DNA of 48,275 bases from JAPKZH01 sp964537875 (GTDB lineage Bacteria; Acidobacteriota; Aminicenantia; Aminicenantales; UBA4085), in assembly GCA_964537875.1 (NCBI GenBank), contig CAZIDN010000025.1:1-48275 (forward strand). Direction: 5' to 3'. The notes under the pieces are model-generated. The model was given only the letters and a program-made list of their open reading frames with translations. It had not been told where the DNA came from and made no database searches. A program made the position numbers and the translations under genes. This document shows, piece after piece, positions 7,771-16,000 of this stretch (position 1 is the stretch's first letter; each line of letters begins with the position of its first letter).

Positions 7771-8841
7771 ATGAAACGGGAGAATCCAAAAAGATACGCT
7801 ATTCTGATTATTCTTGCGGTCGGCTGCCTGGGGCTGTTGATAACCCAGGCCGAAGCCGCCCAGGCCAAAGCTGCCCAACCCAAAGCCGCCCAGGCCAAAG
7901 CCTCCGAAATGGGGTTCAGCCTGAAGTTCAGCGGAGGCATGGGCTTTTTCCTGGATGGGGGCGGTGACCTTGAGAGCCTCAGGCTGGCCAGGGTCAATTA
8001 TTACCAGGATTTGAAGCAGGACCCGGGCTATACGAAGGCCTGGACGAACTGGAAGAAGCTGTCCCAGGTTCCCGATTACGAAGTCGACCTCCTGTTCCAC
8101 ATCAACAAGAATTTCGCCATCGGCGTCGGTTCGGGCTATCTTTCGGTCAGCAGCAAAGGGGATTACGGCTACAATTGGGTCGGCGAGGGAATCTCCTGGT
8201 TCGGGCCGTACACCATCGAAGACAATATCAGCTATCGGCGGGAGTATAAAATCACCGCCACCCCGATCAAGCTCAGCCTTTATGTTTTCTTCCCCTCGGG
8301 CGCCTTCAATGTCTACGCATACGCCGGCGGAGGATATTATTATGGAAAGCTGACCCACACATTCGGTTGGGATGACACGTATCTCGTCTCGACGTATTCA
8401 CTTTTTGACGAGAAGGATGAGATCACCGAGAAGGATGATGTGTCGGAAGAGGCGAAGAAAAACGCCTTCGGATTCCACGGCGGACTGGGCCTGGAGGTCA
8501 AGTTGATGTCCCACGCCGCGCTGGGCGTGGAGGTGTTCGGCAGGTTCGTAAATTTCAGCGGCTGGCAGGGAAGCTTCAAGGAGACCTTCACCCAGCGTGA
8601 GAGAAAATGGGACCAGTCGGCGGGATGGTACTATGATGAGACGACACAAGAAGATTTGAGTGAGTCGGGGCCGTTGTGGTATTACGAAGAATATTCCTCG
8701 GAACTGAACAAATATTATGGACAGTTATTCGTCTGGCAGACTAAGCCCGAAGGACCCGACTTTCAGAATGTGCGGGAAGCCAAGATCAATCTCAATGCCT
8801 GGGGCGTGGCCGTTTCGCTCCGGATCTTTTTCAATTTCTAG
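7771..8841 (+). CDS. Outer-membrane beta-barrel protein
   Basis: A 356-residue protein starting at 7771 (AAGGAG 9 nt upstream). A signal anchor (residues 8-30) is followed by an Ala/Lys/Gln-rich linker built from the repeated unit AQAKAA (residues about 30-46). The remainder has alternating polar and aromatic residues typical of amphipathic strands and ends VAVSLRIFFNF, with a terminal Phe as in BAM-recognised barrels. The closest general class is the OmpW/OprF-like porin-domain group. An acidic loop (DEKDEITEKDD, near residue 215) is probably surface-exposed. Function unknown. Confidence 0.7.
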   Translation: MKRENPKRYAILIILAVGCLGLLITQAEAAQAKAAQPKAAQAKASEMGFSLKFSGGMGFFLDGGGDLESLRLARVNYYQDLKQDPGYTKAWTNWKKLSQVPDYEVDLLFHINKNFAIGVGSGYLSVSSKGDYGYNWVGEGISWFGPYTIEDNISYRREYKITATPIKLSLYVFFPSGAFNVYAYAGGGYYYGKLTHTFGWDDTYLVSTYSLFDEKDEITEKDDVSEEAKKNAFGFHGGLGLEVKLMSHAALGVEVFGRFVNFSGWQGSFKETFTQRERKWDQSAGWYYDETTQEDLSESGPLWYYEEYSSELNKYYGQLFVWQTKPEGPDFQNVREAKINLNAWGVAVSLRIFFNF

Positions 8842-8978
8842 ATGAGGTTTTTTCGGCCTAAGCCAGCTGCCTGCCTTGTCCCGCAGAACGCCGGCTGATC
8901 ACACCCACTTCTGAATTACACGTGTCCTCAATCGGGGACGTTATATATTGCTTTTTGGAAGGCTCGCCCCATTTTATG

Positions 8979-9008
8979 TTGGCATAAGACTTACATTTGG
9001 GGGATAAT
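8979..9008 (+). promoter_or_regulatory. Possible promoter of the GWxTD lipoprotein gene
   Basis: TTGGCA, 18 nt, GATAAT, about 50 nt before the ATG at 9059. An AAAGGAGG ribosome site follows. The rest of the gap shows no other clear feature. Confidence 0.45.
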
Positions 9009-9058
9009 ATAAACTCTCGGAGTGTTTTGTAGAAAATGCCCTTAAAAAGGAGGACTCG

Positions 9059-9712
9059 ATGAATTTCCGAAAATTAGTGGTCTTGGGTTTTCTCTGCTTC
9101 CTGCTGGCGGCCTGCGGGATCCAGTTGTCTCCTTCTAAAGACGCTTGGTATGCCCAACACTATTTCATCATGCAGGATTTTGAGCGTACGGCGTATAAAA
9201 GCCTGTCTCCGGCGGCCAAGCTCGAATTCCAGGCGCTCTTTTGGGAGGTTCGAGCGCCGGTCTCCAAGCAGGAATTCGAGAAAAGAATCGACTATATCAC
9301 TAGTAATTTCAAGAAAGAGAATTTCAAGCAGCCCTGGAACACAGACAGGGCTCGGGTGTTTCTGCTGAACGGAAACCCGGCCCAGATTGATTACAAGCAG
9401 AATAATGACTGGGCGATGCGGGTCGTCGCGGGGGGCGGAAATCCAACTATCACGGATGACCGGTCTGGTGAAGACGTCGGAGCCAACCTAGCCGAGGTCT
9501 GGACCTTCCCGTATGACAAATTCCTTATCAACTATATATTCTCCTTTTCCAAGCCTAATTCTTGGGTGCTGAATCCGGCGACTTTTCAGGGAAACAGGTA
9601 TTTGGGCGAGCTCGAGCTTCAGAACAAGCTGCAAACATACGGCATCGTCGATGAAAAACAGTACAAGGAAAAACTCGAAGCCTTGAAGGCCATCAAAGAA
9701 GAAAAAAAGTAG
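9059..9712 (+). CDS. GWxTD-domain lipoprotein
   Basis: A 217-residue lipoprotein: the signal ends LLAAC with Cys19 as the lipidation site. The body follows the GWxTD domain: an FQALFWEVRAPV segment (counterpart of the usual FW-RRDPTP), then PWNTDRARVFLLNGNPAQI, matching the G-W-x-T-D-R-G-R-x-x-L-x-G-P core with Pro for the first Gly. These domains are common in Acidobacteriota, Aminicenantes and Bacteroidota; their role is unresolved, often linked to extracellular or envelope processes. The charged C-terminus (KEEKK) is helical. Confidence 0.78.
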   Translation: MNFRKLVVLGFLCFLLAACGIQLSPSKDAWYAQHYFIMQDFERTAYKSLSPAAKLEFQALFWEVRAPVSKQEFEKRIDYITSNFKKENFKQPWNTDRARVFLLNGNPAQIDYKQNNDWAMRVVAGGGNPTITDDRSGEDVGANLAEVWTFPYDKFLINYIFSFSKPNSWVLNPATFQGNRYLGELELQNKLQTYGIVDEKQYKEKLEALKAIKEEKK

Positions 9713-9724
9713 CGCTCAGAATTC

Positions 9725-9763
9725 GCTTCCCGGCATCGATTTTATGAATCTTGGCCGGGAAGC
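9725..9763. other. Perfect 10-bp stem-loop after the GWxTD gene
   Basis: Arms 9725-9734 and 9754-9763 (GCTTCCCGGC and its complement) enclose a 19-nt AT-rich loop that can itself pair as GATT/AATC. There is no T-run, so it may stabilise the 3' end of the mRNA rather than terminate it. Apart from this and the dipeptidase promoter, the gap 9713-10091 holds nothing I recognise. Confidence 0.5.
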
Positions 9764-10034
9764 TCAGACAACTTCGCCGGCCAGCCTGTGCCGAGCCGGC
9801 TGCCCTCGAATGAGGACTCGGGAAGGCTAAACCCTCTATGGTCGTTTCGACGCTCTCCGAATAGCTCTTTCTTACCAGCCAAACGAAATGAAAGAAAATC
9901 AATCAATGTTTATGGTTGTTGAGTGCGCCTGGGATTAGGGGGGATTAAAGGGTCGCTCCGCAAAGCCAATTTGGACGGGGATCCGCTCATCAAGACGCCA
10001 AACGAACAAGATCGCATGTCGGCTTGGAAAATGG

Positions 10035-10063
10035 TTGACACTTCTCGGCCCATTGGAAATAAT
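10035..10063 (+). promoter_or_regulatory. Sigma70 promoter of the C69 dipeptidase gene
   Basis: TTGACA (10035-10040), a 17-nt spacer and AATAAT (10058-10063). Transcription should start near 10070, giving a short leader that contains the AAGGAGG ribosome site. Confidence 0.65.
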
Positions 10064-10091
10064 GAAGAGGTTCACAAGGAGGAATCATCAC

Positions 10092-11786
10092 ATGAAAGCT
10101 TTTATCCGCAAAAATTGGATTGGCCGTCTGGCCCTGCTCGCGGTGATCCTGGTTTCCGGGCTTTTCCTGATCTCCGCCCAGCGACCGCAGGAAGAATTTC
10201 AGCCGTTTCCGCAGGGGCAGGTCGAGCCCGATAGCTGCACCAGCATCCAGGTCGGCCGCTTGGCTTCCGTCGACGGCTCGGTCATGACCGCCCACACCTG
10301 CGACGGGAATTACCGGATGTGGCTCAACATCGTGCCCCATGCCAAATATCCTGCTGGCTCCAAGACAAAGGTCTATTCCGGCAAGATGCACACTGAAACA
10401 TCCTCCGATGTGAACAGGGTGATCCAGACGGGCGAAATACCCCAGGTCGCAGAGACCTTTGCTTTTATGAACACGGCCTACCCCTGCATGAATGAGGCCG
10501 GCCTGGCCGTCGGTGAAACGACGTTCGGCGGCCGCAGAGAGCTCTACAACCGGGAAGGCATGTTCATGATTGAGGAAATCGAAAGGATCGTCCTCGAGCG
10601 GTGCAAGACGGCCCGGGAAGCGATCAAGCTCGCCGGCGAACTGATCAAACAGTATGGCTACGGGGACTCCGGCGAATGCATTACGATCGCCGACGCCAGG
10701 GAAGTCTGGCATTGCGAGTACATGGGCGCCGGGCCTCTCGAAAAAGGCGGAGTCTGGGCCGCGGTCCGGATTCCCGACGATCACATCGGCATTTCGGCCA
10801 ATATCCCCCGCATCGCCGAGATCAACCTCAAGGACCCCGATCATTATATGGCCTCGGACAATGTCTTCAAGGTCGCCCAGGACATGGGCTGGTGGGATCC
10901 CAAGAGCGGCGAGCCGTTCAAGTTCTGGAAGGCCTACGGCAGCGACCGCAAAGAGTTCAAGCCGTACGACACTCGTGAGTTTTACGTCTTCAATACGCTC
11001 GCGCCCTCGCTCAAGCTGACAATGGACTTGCCCGAACTGCCTTTCTCGGTCAAGCCGGATAAGAAGGTCTCCGTGCGGGATATTCTCAAGATGTATCGGG
11101 AAACTTACGCCGGGACTGAATATGATGCGACCAAGAACCTCGTGGTTCCGAAGAGGATGATGGGCCGTCGTCCAGCCGCCGCGGACGCAGCGCCCGCCGC
11201 CCCGCCCGAGATGATCAAGAGTCCCCTGGCTCAGCCCTGGATGTCCTATGATCTCATAGCCCTGGTCAACTCCCTGAAGCCGGGGACGATCCAGTCGTTG
11301 CGCACGATCGCCATCAGCGGCTGCGCCTATGCCACCGTCTTTCAATGCCGGAGCTGGCTGCCGCCCGCGGTCGGCACGGTCTGCTGGTTCGCCTTCGACA
11401 ACGCCGGCCTCAGCGCGCGCATTCCGATTTTTGCCGGAGCCACCGAGCTTCCGCCGAGCTTCGAGATCTGCGCCCAGCACAGGTTCCGGATGGATTCCGC
11501 AGCCTGGGCGTTTAGACGAGCCAATCGCCTGGCTACGATCAAATGGGGATCCACGCAGAAGATCATGGAGGATACCGTCCGGGAATTTGAGGAATTGGCC
11601 TTCGCCGAGCTTCCCCAGGTCGAGAAAAAATATCTCGAGCTCCTGAACAACAAGACGCCGGACACAGAGCCGTTCAAGCCCAATGCTTATCTGACCAAGT
11701 ACACCAATGATTTTGCCCGGTCGGCCATCAACAAGTACCAGGAGTTGGGAGACAAGTTCTGGATGTTCCTGCGGGGCGGCCTGTAA
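10092..11786 (+). CDS. C69-family dipeptidase (secreted)
   Basis: A 564-residue protein starting at 10092 (AAGGAGG, 8-nt spacing). Residues 9-29 form a signal sequence. The Ntn-hydrolase start is DSCTSIQVG: Cys49 is the expected nucleophile, freed by self-processing in peptidase family C69, followed by the typical DGSVMTAHTCDGN. The family cleaves dipeptides; a periplasmic or extracellular role in peptide scavenging fits an amino-acid fermenter. A Pro/Ala-rich insert (about residues 358-372) interrupts the domain. Followed by a likely terminator; single gene. Confidence 0.87.
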   Translation: MKAFIRKNWIGRLALLAVILVSGLFLISAQRPQEEFQPFPQGQVEPDSCTSIQVGRLASVDGSVMTAHTCDGNYRMWLNIVPHAKYPAGSKTKVYSGKMHTETSSDVNRVIQTGEIPQVAETFAFMNTAYPCMNEAGLAVGETTFGGRRELYNREGMFMIEEIERIVLERCKTAREAIKLAGELIKQYGYGDSGECITIADAREVWHCEYMGAGPLEKGGVWAAVRIPDDHIGISANIPRIAEINLKDPDHYMASDNVFKVAQDMGWWDPKSGEPFKFWKAYGSDRKEFKPYDTREFYVFNTLAPSLKLTMDLPELPFSVKPDKKVSVRDILKMYRETYAGTEYDATKNLVVPKRMMGRRPAAADAAPAAPPEMIKSPLAQPWMSYDLIALVNSLKPGTIQSLRTIAISGCAYATVFQCRSWLPPAVGTVCWFAFDNAGLSARIPIFAGATELPPSFEICAQHRFRMDSAAWAFRRANRLATIKWGSTQKIMEDTVREFEELAFAELPQVEKKYLELLNNKTPDTEPFKPNAYLTKYTNDFARSAINKYQELGDKFWMFLRGGL

Positions 11787-11825
11787 AGAAGAATTCCCGA
11801 AAAAATAACTTTGAAATCTCCGGCA

Positions 11826-11852
11826 CGGTTCTCGAGCCGCGTCTATTTTTTT
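11826..11852 (+). terminator. Likely intrinsic terminator of the dipeptidase gene
   Basis: A short GC stem, CGGTT-CTCG-AGCCG (11826-11839, one G-T pair), is followed within 6 nt by a run of seven T (11846-11852) and more T-rich DNA. Confidence 0.5.
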
Positions 11853-11922
11853 CTTTTTGTTTTGTTCTTCTCTGAGAAGAAATTAGTGAACAACACGAGC
11901 AAATTCAAATATTACTAGATTC

Positions 11923-11951
11923 TTGACAATACTCTTGCGATATATTACTAT
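11923..11951 (+). promoter_or_regulatory. Promoter of the higBA locus, leaderless configuration
   Basis: TTGACA (11923-11928), a 17-nt spacer and TACTAT (11946-11951). The toxin GTG at 11958 lies 7 nt after the -10 box and has no Shine-Dalgarno sequence. The AT-rich repeated TATATTACTATTG around the -10 box is where the HigA antitoxin would be expected to bind. Confidence 0.65.
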
Positions 11952-11957
11952 TGTTGT

Positions 11958-12242
11958 GTGATACTATCGTTCAGAGATAAAGAGACAGAAAGAATCTGGA
12001 ACGGAATCTATTCCAAACGCTTTCCTCCTGACATCCAAAGACCCGCTAAGCGCAAGTTATTGATACTCCGTGCAGCGATCAACCTTATCGATTTGTAGGT
12101 GCCACCCGGAAACCGGCTTCATGCCTTATCGGGCGGCCGGAAGGGGCAATATAGCATTTCCATAAATGATCAATGGCGGGTCTGTTTTGAATGGAAGGAC
12201 GGAAATGCTCATAACGTGGAAATCACGGACTACCATTCTTAA
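11958..12242 (+). pseudogene. higB: HigB toxin gene interrupted by an in-frame amber stop
   Basis: Reading from GTG 11958 gives 46 residues of a RelE/HigB-type mRNA interferase (SFRDKETERIW, IYSKRFPPDIQ), then TAG at 12096-12098, then 47 more codons in the same frame to TAA at 12240. The second half (VPPGNRLHALSGGRKGQYSI, INDQWRVCF, VEITDYH) carries the conserved HigB core with its Arg, Lys and Tyr. The usual residue at the stop is Arg, as I recall, so one or two base changes explain it. As written the toxin is truncated and inactive, while the antitoxin downstream is intact. It may also be a sequencing error. Confidence 0.85.
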
Positions 12243-12255
12243 TAAGGAGCGGGCC

Positions 12256-12552
12256 ATGCATAAAATTGGAAATATTCACCCTGGGGAGATACTCTTGGAG
12301 GAGTTTCTCAAGCCGATGGGCGTCACGGCCTATCGCCTCTCCAAGGAGACAAAGATCGACCAGACTCGGATTAGTGAGATTATCCGTGGGAAAAGAAGTA
12401 TTTCTGTGGATACAGCCCTTCGCTTCGCTAAATTCTTTGGCAACTCTCCCGAGTTCTGGATCAACCTGCAAAATCATTTCGACATCCTGGAGAAGAAACA
12501 AAAAATGCAATCGGAACTCAAGAGAATTAAGCCTTTCATTTTGCCTCAATAA
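12256..12552 (+). CDS. higA: HigA-type antitoxin
   Basis: A 98-residue XRE-family protein: HPGEILLEEFLKPMG opens the helix-turn-helix (residues about 8-60; recognition part TKIDQTRISEIIRGKRSIS), followed by the HigA tail with FGNSPEFWINLQNHFD. It neutralises HigB and represses its own promoter. The ATG at 12256 has AAGGAG 6 nt upstream, and the gene begins 13 nt after the higB reading frame ends. All key features are intact although the toxin frame is broken. Confidence 0.9.
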   Translation: MHKIGNIHPGEILLEEFLKPMGVTAYRLSKETKIDQTRISEIIRGKRSISVDTALRFAKFFGNSPEFWINLQNHFDILEKKQKMQSELKRIKPFILPQ

Positions 12553-12706
12553 CAGAATGTGTAAAACTCACTGCGAGGGCTTTCTATGTTTCCTTCCAAG
12601 TATGTCCGACCGGGTCTTCCCGATGCCCATTGGAAGGGCGAAAGGCGAAGCGGATTCCCCCCTATATTGACTTGGGCATTTTGATGTTTAAAATACCGCC
12701 GCAAAT

Positions 12707-12797
12707 CCCCGGACGTAAGTCCGTGGATGGAGTGGGTTCCGACGGAGTCGGACATGCGAAGCATGCGCGGGAGGATTCCCGGGACGTAAGTCCGGGG
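12707..12797. repeat. Cluster of four short tight-loop hairpins
   Basis: Four inverted repeats within 91 bp: 12707-12726 (7 of 8 bp, GTAA loop), 12738-12752 (6 bp, GGA loop), 12753-12765 (CATGC-GAA-GCATG) and 12778-12797 (7 of 8 bp, GTAA loop). The first and last share the unit CGGACGTAAGTCCG or close to it and form a 71-bp direct repeat. They lie where a kinase gene loses homology. The pattern resembles small palindromic intergenic repeats. DNA between 12553 and 12706 shows no gene. Confidence 0.6.
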
Positions 12798-12833
12798 TTT
12801 AGGTTCAATAAATGCCGGCTCAACCGTCGAAAG

Positions 12834-13274
12834 CTGAGCCCGGATGAGTTCTCGAAGCGTCTTTCCTTCCACATATTCCATGCAGATAAAGGTCTTGCCC
12901 TCAGATTCGCCCACCTCGTGAATCGTACAGATGTTTGGATGGTTGAGGGCTGCCGCCGCGGTCGCTTCCCGATGGAATCGAGCCAGCCGGGTTTTACCCT
13001 GGGAATATTCAGGCGGAAGAATCTTGAGGGCGATTGCGCGCTTTAGACGCTGATCATAAGCGTGATATACTCCGCCCATCCCTCTGCGTCCGAGCAAACC
13101 GATTATTTTATATCTTCCTGCGATAAGGGTTCCTTTGCTAAGGACATGGGGGTGCTCCTCGATCGTTAAAGTCTGGAAGTCAGGGCTTTCCTTTTCAGGA
13201 TGGAGCCGCGTCGCACATTCTTTGCAATACTAGGAGTCTGAAGGATTATCCGTATCGCACTTCGGGCATTTCAT
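12834..13274 (-). pseudogene. Ser/Thr kinase gene remnant (zinc-ribbon plus N-lobe)
   Basis: From ATG 13274 the frame gives a zinc-ribbon half (MKCPKCDTDNP), an amber stop at codon 15 (13230-13232), the second half (YCKECATRL) and then the N-lobe of a Hanks-type kinase: glycine loop LLGRRGMGGVYHAYD (one Gly changed to Arg), catalytic Lys in AIALKIL, and CMEYVEGKTLRELI at the hinge. Homology stops near residue 147, before the HRD and DFG motifs. The same architecture, intact, is encoded at 46230, so this is a decayed paralogue. Confidence 0.75.
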
Positions 13275-13393
13275 GGCATGTGTTTCTTTTTGCCTTATTG
13301 TGGTTTCTCTTCTGATGCTCAGCCAAAGAATAATGAATAGATTTGAGAAAGTCAAACGAAGGCTATGCCCAGGCCGCCGCAGCGGCTTGAAAA

Positions 13394-13432
13394 TGCTATA
13401 ATTTTTTTCTGGCGACCTTTTTGTGCTATAAT
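13394..13432 (+). promoter_or_regulatory. Two identical extended -10 elements upstream of dsrC
   Basis: TGCTATAAT occurs twice, at 13394-13402 and 13424-13432, exactly 30 bp apart. Each is a perfect extended -10 box; neither has a clear -35 box. The second would start transcription near 13439, about 20 nt before the ATG at 13462, leaving room for the AGAGGAG ribosome site. Confidence 0.6.
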
Positions 13433-13461
13433 AATATGAATTTTTTTAAAAGAGGAGCATC

Positions 13462-13782
13462 ATGTCTGTCTTGGAAGTCAAGGATAAAAAGATCGAACTC
13501 AACGAGGAAGGCTTTCTCCTCCGTCCCCAAGAATGGGATGAGGAAGTGGCTAAGTTCTTGGCCAAGCAGGAGGAAGGAATTGATGGTCTTAGTGAAGAGC
13601 ATTGGAAGATCATCAAATATATCCGGGACTATTATTTAGAAAAACAACTGGCGCCCATGGTCAGGAAGATCTGCCAGACGACGGGATTCACGCTGAAACA
13701 CATCTATGAGCTTTTCCCTTCCGGCCCGGCGAAAGGCGCCTGCAAGCTGGCGGGATTGCCCAAACCGGATGGGTGCGTCTGA
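13462..13782 (+). CDS. dsrC: DsrC/TusE-type sulfur carrier with both C-terminal cysteines
   Basis: A 106-residue protein of full DsrC length. The C-terminal arm GACKLAGLPKPDGCV holds Cys94 and the penultimate Cys105, the two residues that carry or bridge sulfur in true DsrC; TusE proteins keep only the last one. It acts in the cytoplasm as a protein substrate that accepts sulfur and is re-reduced by membrane complexes of the DsrMK type. A cysteine desulfurase is encoded convergently next to it, and a DsrMK-like pair lies at 39.0-41.1 kb. No dsrAB is in the window. Confidence 0.92.
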   Translation: MSVLEVKDKKIELNEEGFLLRPQEWDEEVAKFLAKQEEGIDGLSEEHWKIIKYIRDYYLEKQLAPMVRKICQTTGFTLKHIYELFPSGPAKGACKLAGLPKPDGCV

Positions 13783-13867
13783 AATCAAACGTTCAACACC
13801 ACATCCTCGTTGATCTGCCGCTTCGCAGGACGGCCAAGAATACAAAACTCCCCAGAAAAAGAAAAGA

Positions 13868-15028
13868 TTACTTTTTCAGTCGAGCGATCTCTCGGACGGC
13901 ATCGATCGCGATTCGGATATGCTCGGCTGTATTAAAGGGACCGATTCCGAATCTGACGGCGCCATGAATGGCGTCTGTTCCCAGCTGCTCATGGACACGC
14001 GGCGCGCAATGAAGACCCGTCCGGCTGGCGATATTGTGGTCAACATCCAGCATAGTCCCCACATGAAGGGCTTCCAGCCCATCCACATTAAAACACACCA
14101 CACTGATATGGTCGATAAGGTCGTCCTGGCAGTAGAGAGTCACTCCATCGATAGACTTCAGGCCATCCACGAGCTGCCGGGTGAGCTCCATCTCATGATC
14201 GTAAATGTTATTCAAACCTTTGCCTTCGACCCATTTAAGGCCGGCATGGAGTCCGGCCACGCCTAGAACGTTAACCGTTCCATATTCGAGCCTATAAGGG
14301 TATTCCTCGAGATGAGTGCGGACGCTGGAGCGCACGCCCGTTCCCCCGGCCCGAGTCAGCCGGATCTCTACGCCTTCTCGCACATAAAGGCCGCCTATGC
14401 CCGTCGGCCCCATCAGCGATTTATGACCGGTAAAAGCCACGATATCAACATGGCATTTTTCGATATCAATGGGGATTTTTCCGGCCGATTGGGAGGCATC
14501 GATGGCAAACAGGATGCCTCGTTCCCGGCAGTGCCGGCCGATGGCTTCGATGGGCTGGACGGTCCCGATGACATTGGAGGCGTGATTCACGATGACGAGC
14601 TTTGTGTCGTCCCTGAATTTTTTGCGAAAATCGTCCGGATCCACAAACCCCTGCCGGTCAAACGGGATGTAATCAACCTTGACGCCGCGGTCTTGGAAAA
14701 GATGGTAAAGAGGTCTGAGGACGCTGTTGTGTTCGAGAGTCGTCGTCAGGGCATGATCATTGTCCTTGAGAATCCCGAAGATGATCAGATTCAGGGCATC
14801 CGTGGAGTTGTACGAAAAGCACAGCCTGTTCGGGTCCTGACCGTTAAAGAATCGGGTTAGCATTTTGCGCGTGGCATCCACTACCTCGCCGGCTTCCATG
14901 CACAAGTCGTAGCCGGAGCGCCCCGGATTCACTCCAAATTTCCGATAGAATTGGTCCATGAAGACATAGACTTCTTCCGGCTTGGGGTAGGAAGTTGCCG
15001 CGTTATCGAGATAGATCAATTCGCTCAT
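13868..15028 (-). CDS. Cysteine desulfurase-family protein
   Basis: A 386-residue fold-type I PLP enzyme. His100 (TTLEHNS), Asp177 (AIDASQSAG) and the Schiff-base Lys203 (TGHKSLMGP) are in place, and Cys341 (RTGLHCAP) is the likely persulfide cysteine. The RTGLHCAP motif and length fit the TIGR01977 branch rather than classical IscS or SufS. It would release sulfur from cysteine (or selenium from selenocysteine). The gene ends 85 bp from dsrC on the opposite strand; a link to DsrC persulfide loading is an inference. Confidence 0.88.
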   Translation of the reverse strand: MSELIYLDNAATSYPKPEEVYVFMDQFYRKFGVNPGRSGYDLCMEAGEVVDATRKMLTRFFNGQDPNRLCFSYNSTDALNLIIFGILKDNDHALTTTLEHNSVLRPLYHLFQDRGVKVDYIPFDRQGFVDPDDFRKKFRDDTKLVIVNHASNVIGTVQPIEAIGRHCRERGILFAIDASQSAGKIPIDIEKCHVDIVAFTGHKSLMGPTGIGGLYVREGVEIRLTRAGGTGVRSSVRTHLEEYPYRLEYGTVNVLGVAGLHAGLKWVEGKGLNNIYDHEMELTRQLVDGLKSIDGVTLYCQDDLIDHISVVCFNVDGLEALHVGTMLDVDHNIASRTGLHCAPRVHEQLGTDAIHGAVRFGIGPFNTAEHIRIAIDAVREIARLKK

Positions 15029-15388
15029 AATTATCCTCTCGTCCGCTTTATTAGCTCAAAGAAAATAAATACTAATCAAATATCGGTCTAAAATCAATCT
15101 TCTGCACTCAGATTTGCCCGTAAGCGAATCTGGACCGCAATCCTTCTTAACCACTTTTTCAAATATCCTCCCGAAGTGCCCTTCTGCAACGACACGAATA
15201 CTCGTATCCTTGGCGGTTTCCGAGTCTAAGATAACCGGCCGAGCAAAGCGGGAGGCGTTGGAGCTCATGATGTGGTCCTTGAGATTCCGGCCTTCAAGGC
15301 GCGCGCCGGCAGCCCCCATCTCAGAATGAGCACGAGCGCCGCCATCAGAGCCGCGCCGGAAAACAGATCGAAAGAGACGAATCGGACT
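15029..15388. other. Gap with no confident gene
   Basis: This 360-bp stretch holds a minus-strand frame at 15056-15268 (about 70 residues from an internal ATG) and a hydrophobic minus-strand frame at 15265 to about 15380 (SFDLFSGAALMAALVLIL), the latter without a normal start codon. Neither resembles a family I know. The hydrophobic frame may be a remnant of a membrane protein that followed the permease pair. The region also contains the untranslated leader of the cysteine desulfurase gene with its GAGAGGA ribosome site. Confidence 0.3.
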
Positions 15389-16000
15389 TTAAAAGTTTCC
15401 TCCCTCCTTGGATGACGGACCTCGACCGGCCGCCCCATCGCTCGGCTCCTCCAGCGCGGGAGGGCGGAAATCGCCGGGCAGCAGCCTCTCCATCGCGACC
15501 GCGAGAGCGACGAACACGGGAATGCTGATCAGGGTCCGCGCGAGAGAGAACCGCCAACCGAGGAAGGCGACTTCAAAAGTCAACATTGGGACCTTCATTG
15601 CGGAAAAAGCGCCAAGGTATATAAAGACGTTTCGCGGCGCACAGCCTTTTCGCCAAAGGCCGATGGCGACCGGAAACGCGACATAAAGCGGACCGGCCTG
15701 GACGGTCGCCAGGAGGATCATCCACGGAACCGCCCGCATCCCAGACCGGAGACCGGCGTAGCGCTCGATGACTTTTTTGGGAACCCAGATTTCGAACAAT
15801 CCCACAAGCAGGAACATAGGGGGCAGCACGGACGCCATCTCGACGAGGAACGAAGCCAGGTTCTTGCCGGCTTTTCTCCCGAAATCGAAATCCGCGTGCA
15901 ACAGGCTGTACGCCCAAAGGGCGACGACAACGGCGAAGAGAAACCAGGGCCAGTATTTCCCCATGGCCTTTCTCATCTTCCGGACAGGACGGCCGTTCAT
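15389..16000 (-). CDS. Split permease, second half (PF03773-type)
   Basis: A 203-residue membrane protein with about four or five spans (WFLFAVVVALWAY, SVLPPMFLLVGLFEIW, GPLYVAFPVAIGLW, FIYLGAFSAMKVPM). The VQAGPLYVAFPVA and GAFSAMKVPML segments resemble the second repeat of the DUF318/ArsP-like permease family. Its ATG overlaps the stop of the first-half gene (ATGA), so the two halves are co-translated and probably assemble into one transporter. The substrate is unknown; metalloid or organo-metalloid export is typical of related proteins. The C-terminal tail is Gly/Ser-rich. Confidence 0.75.
   Translation of the reverse strand: MNGRPVRKMRKAMGKYWPWFLFAVVVALWAYSLLHADFDFGRKAGKNLASFLVEMASVLPPMFLLVGLFEIWVPKKVIERYAGLRSGMRAVPWMILLATVQAGPLYVAFPVAIGLWRKGCAPRNVFIYLGAFSAMKVPMLTFEVAFLGWRFSLARTLISIPVFVALAVAMERLLPGDFRPPALEEPSDGAAGRGPSSKEGGNF

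Noticed and set aside
7858..7905. The AQAKAA repeat in the outer-membrane protein as a tandem DNA repeat element
   Set aside because: It is a short in-frame protein linker of only a few units.
9990..11480. A 496-codon minus-strand frame opposite the C69 dipeptidase
   Set aside because: It has no family motifs and mirrors the codon pattern of the dipeptidase gene.
12707..12797. The hairpin cluster as a CRISPR array
   Set aside because: Units are different palindromes with irregular spacing, and there are no cas genes.
11958..13274. Two in-frame TAG codons (higB and the kinase remnant) as a sign of amber recoding
   Set aside because: Several intact genes here end in TAG (for example the transglutaminase-like gene at 3555, the GWxTD lipoprotein at 9712 and the RND pump at 25320), and the kinase gene is truncated anyway. 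Decay is simpler.
15056..15319. An 87-codon minus-strand frame between the permease and the cysteine desulfurase
   Set aside because: No recognisable motif and no convincing ribosome site; mentioned only as part of the gap.
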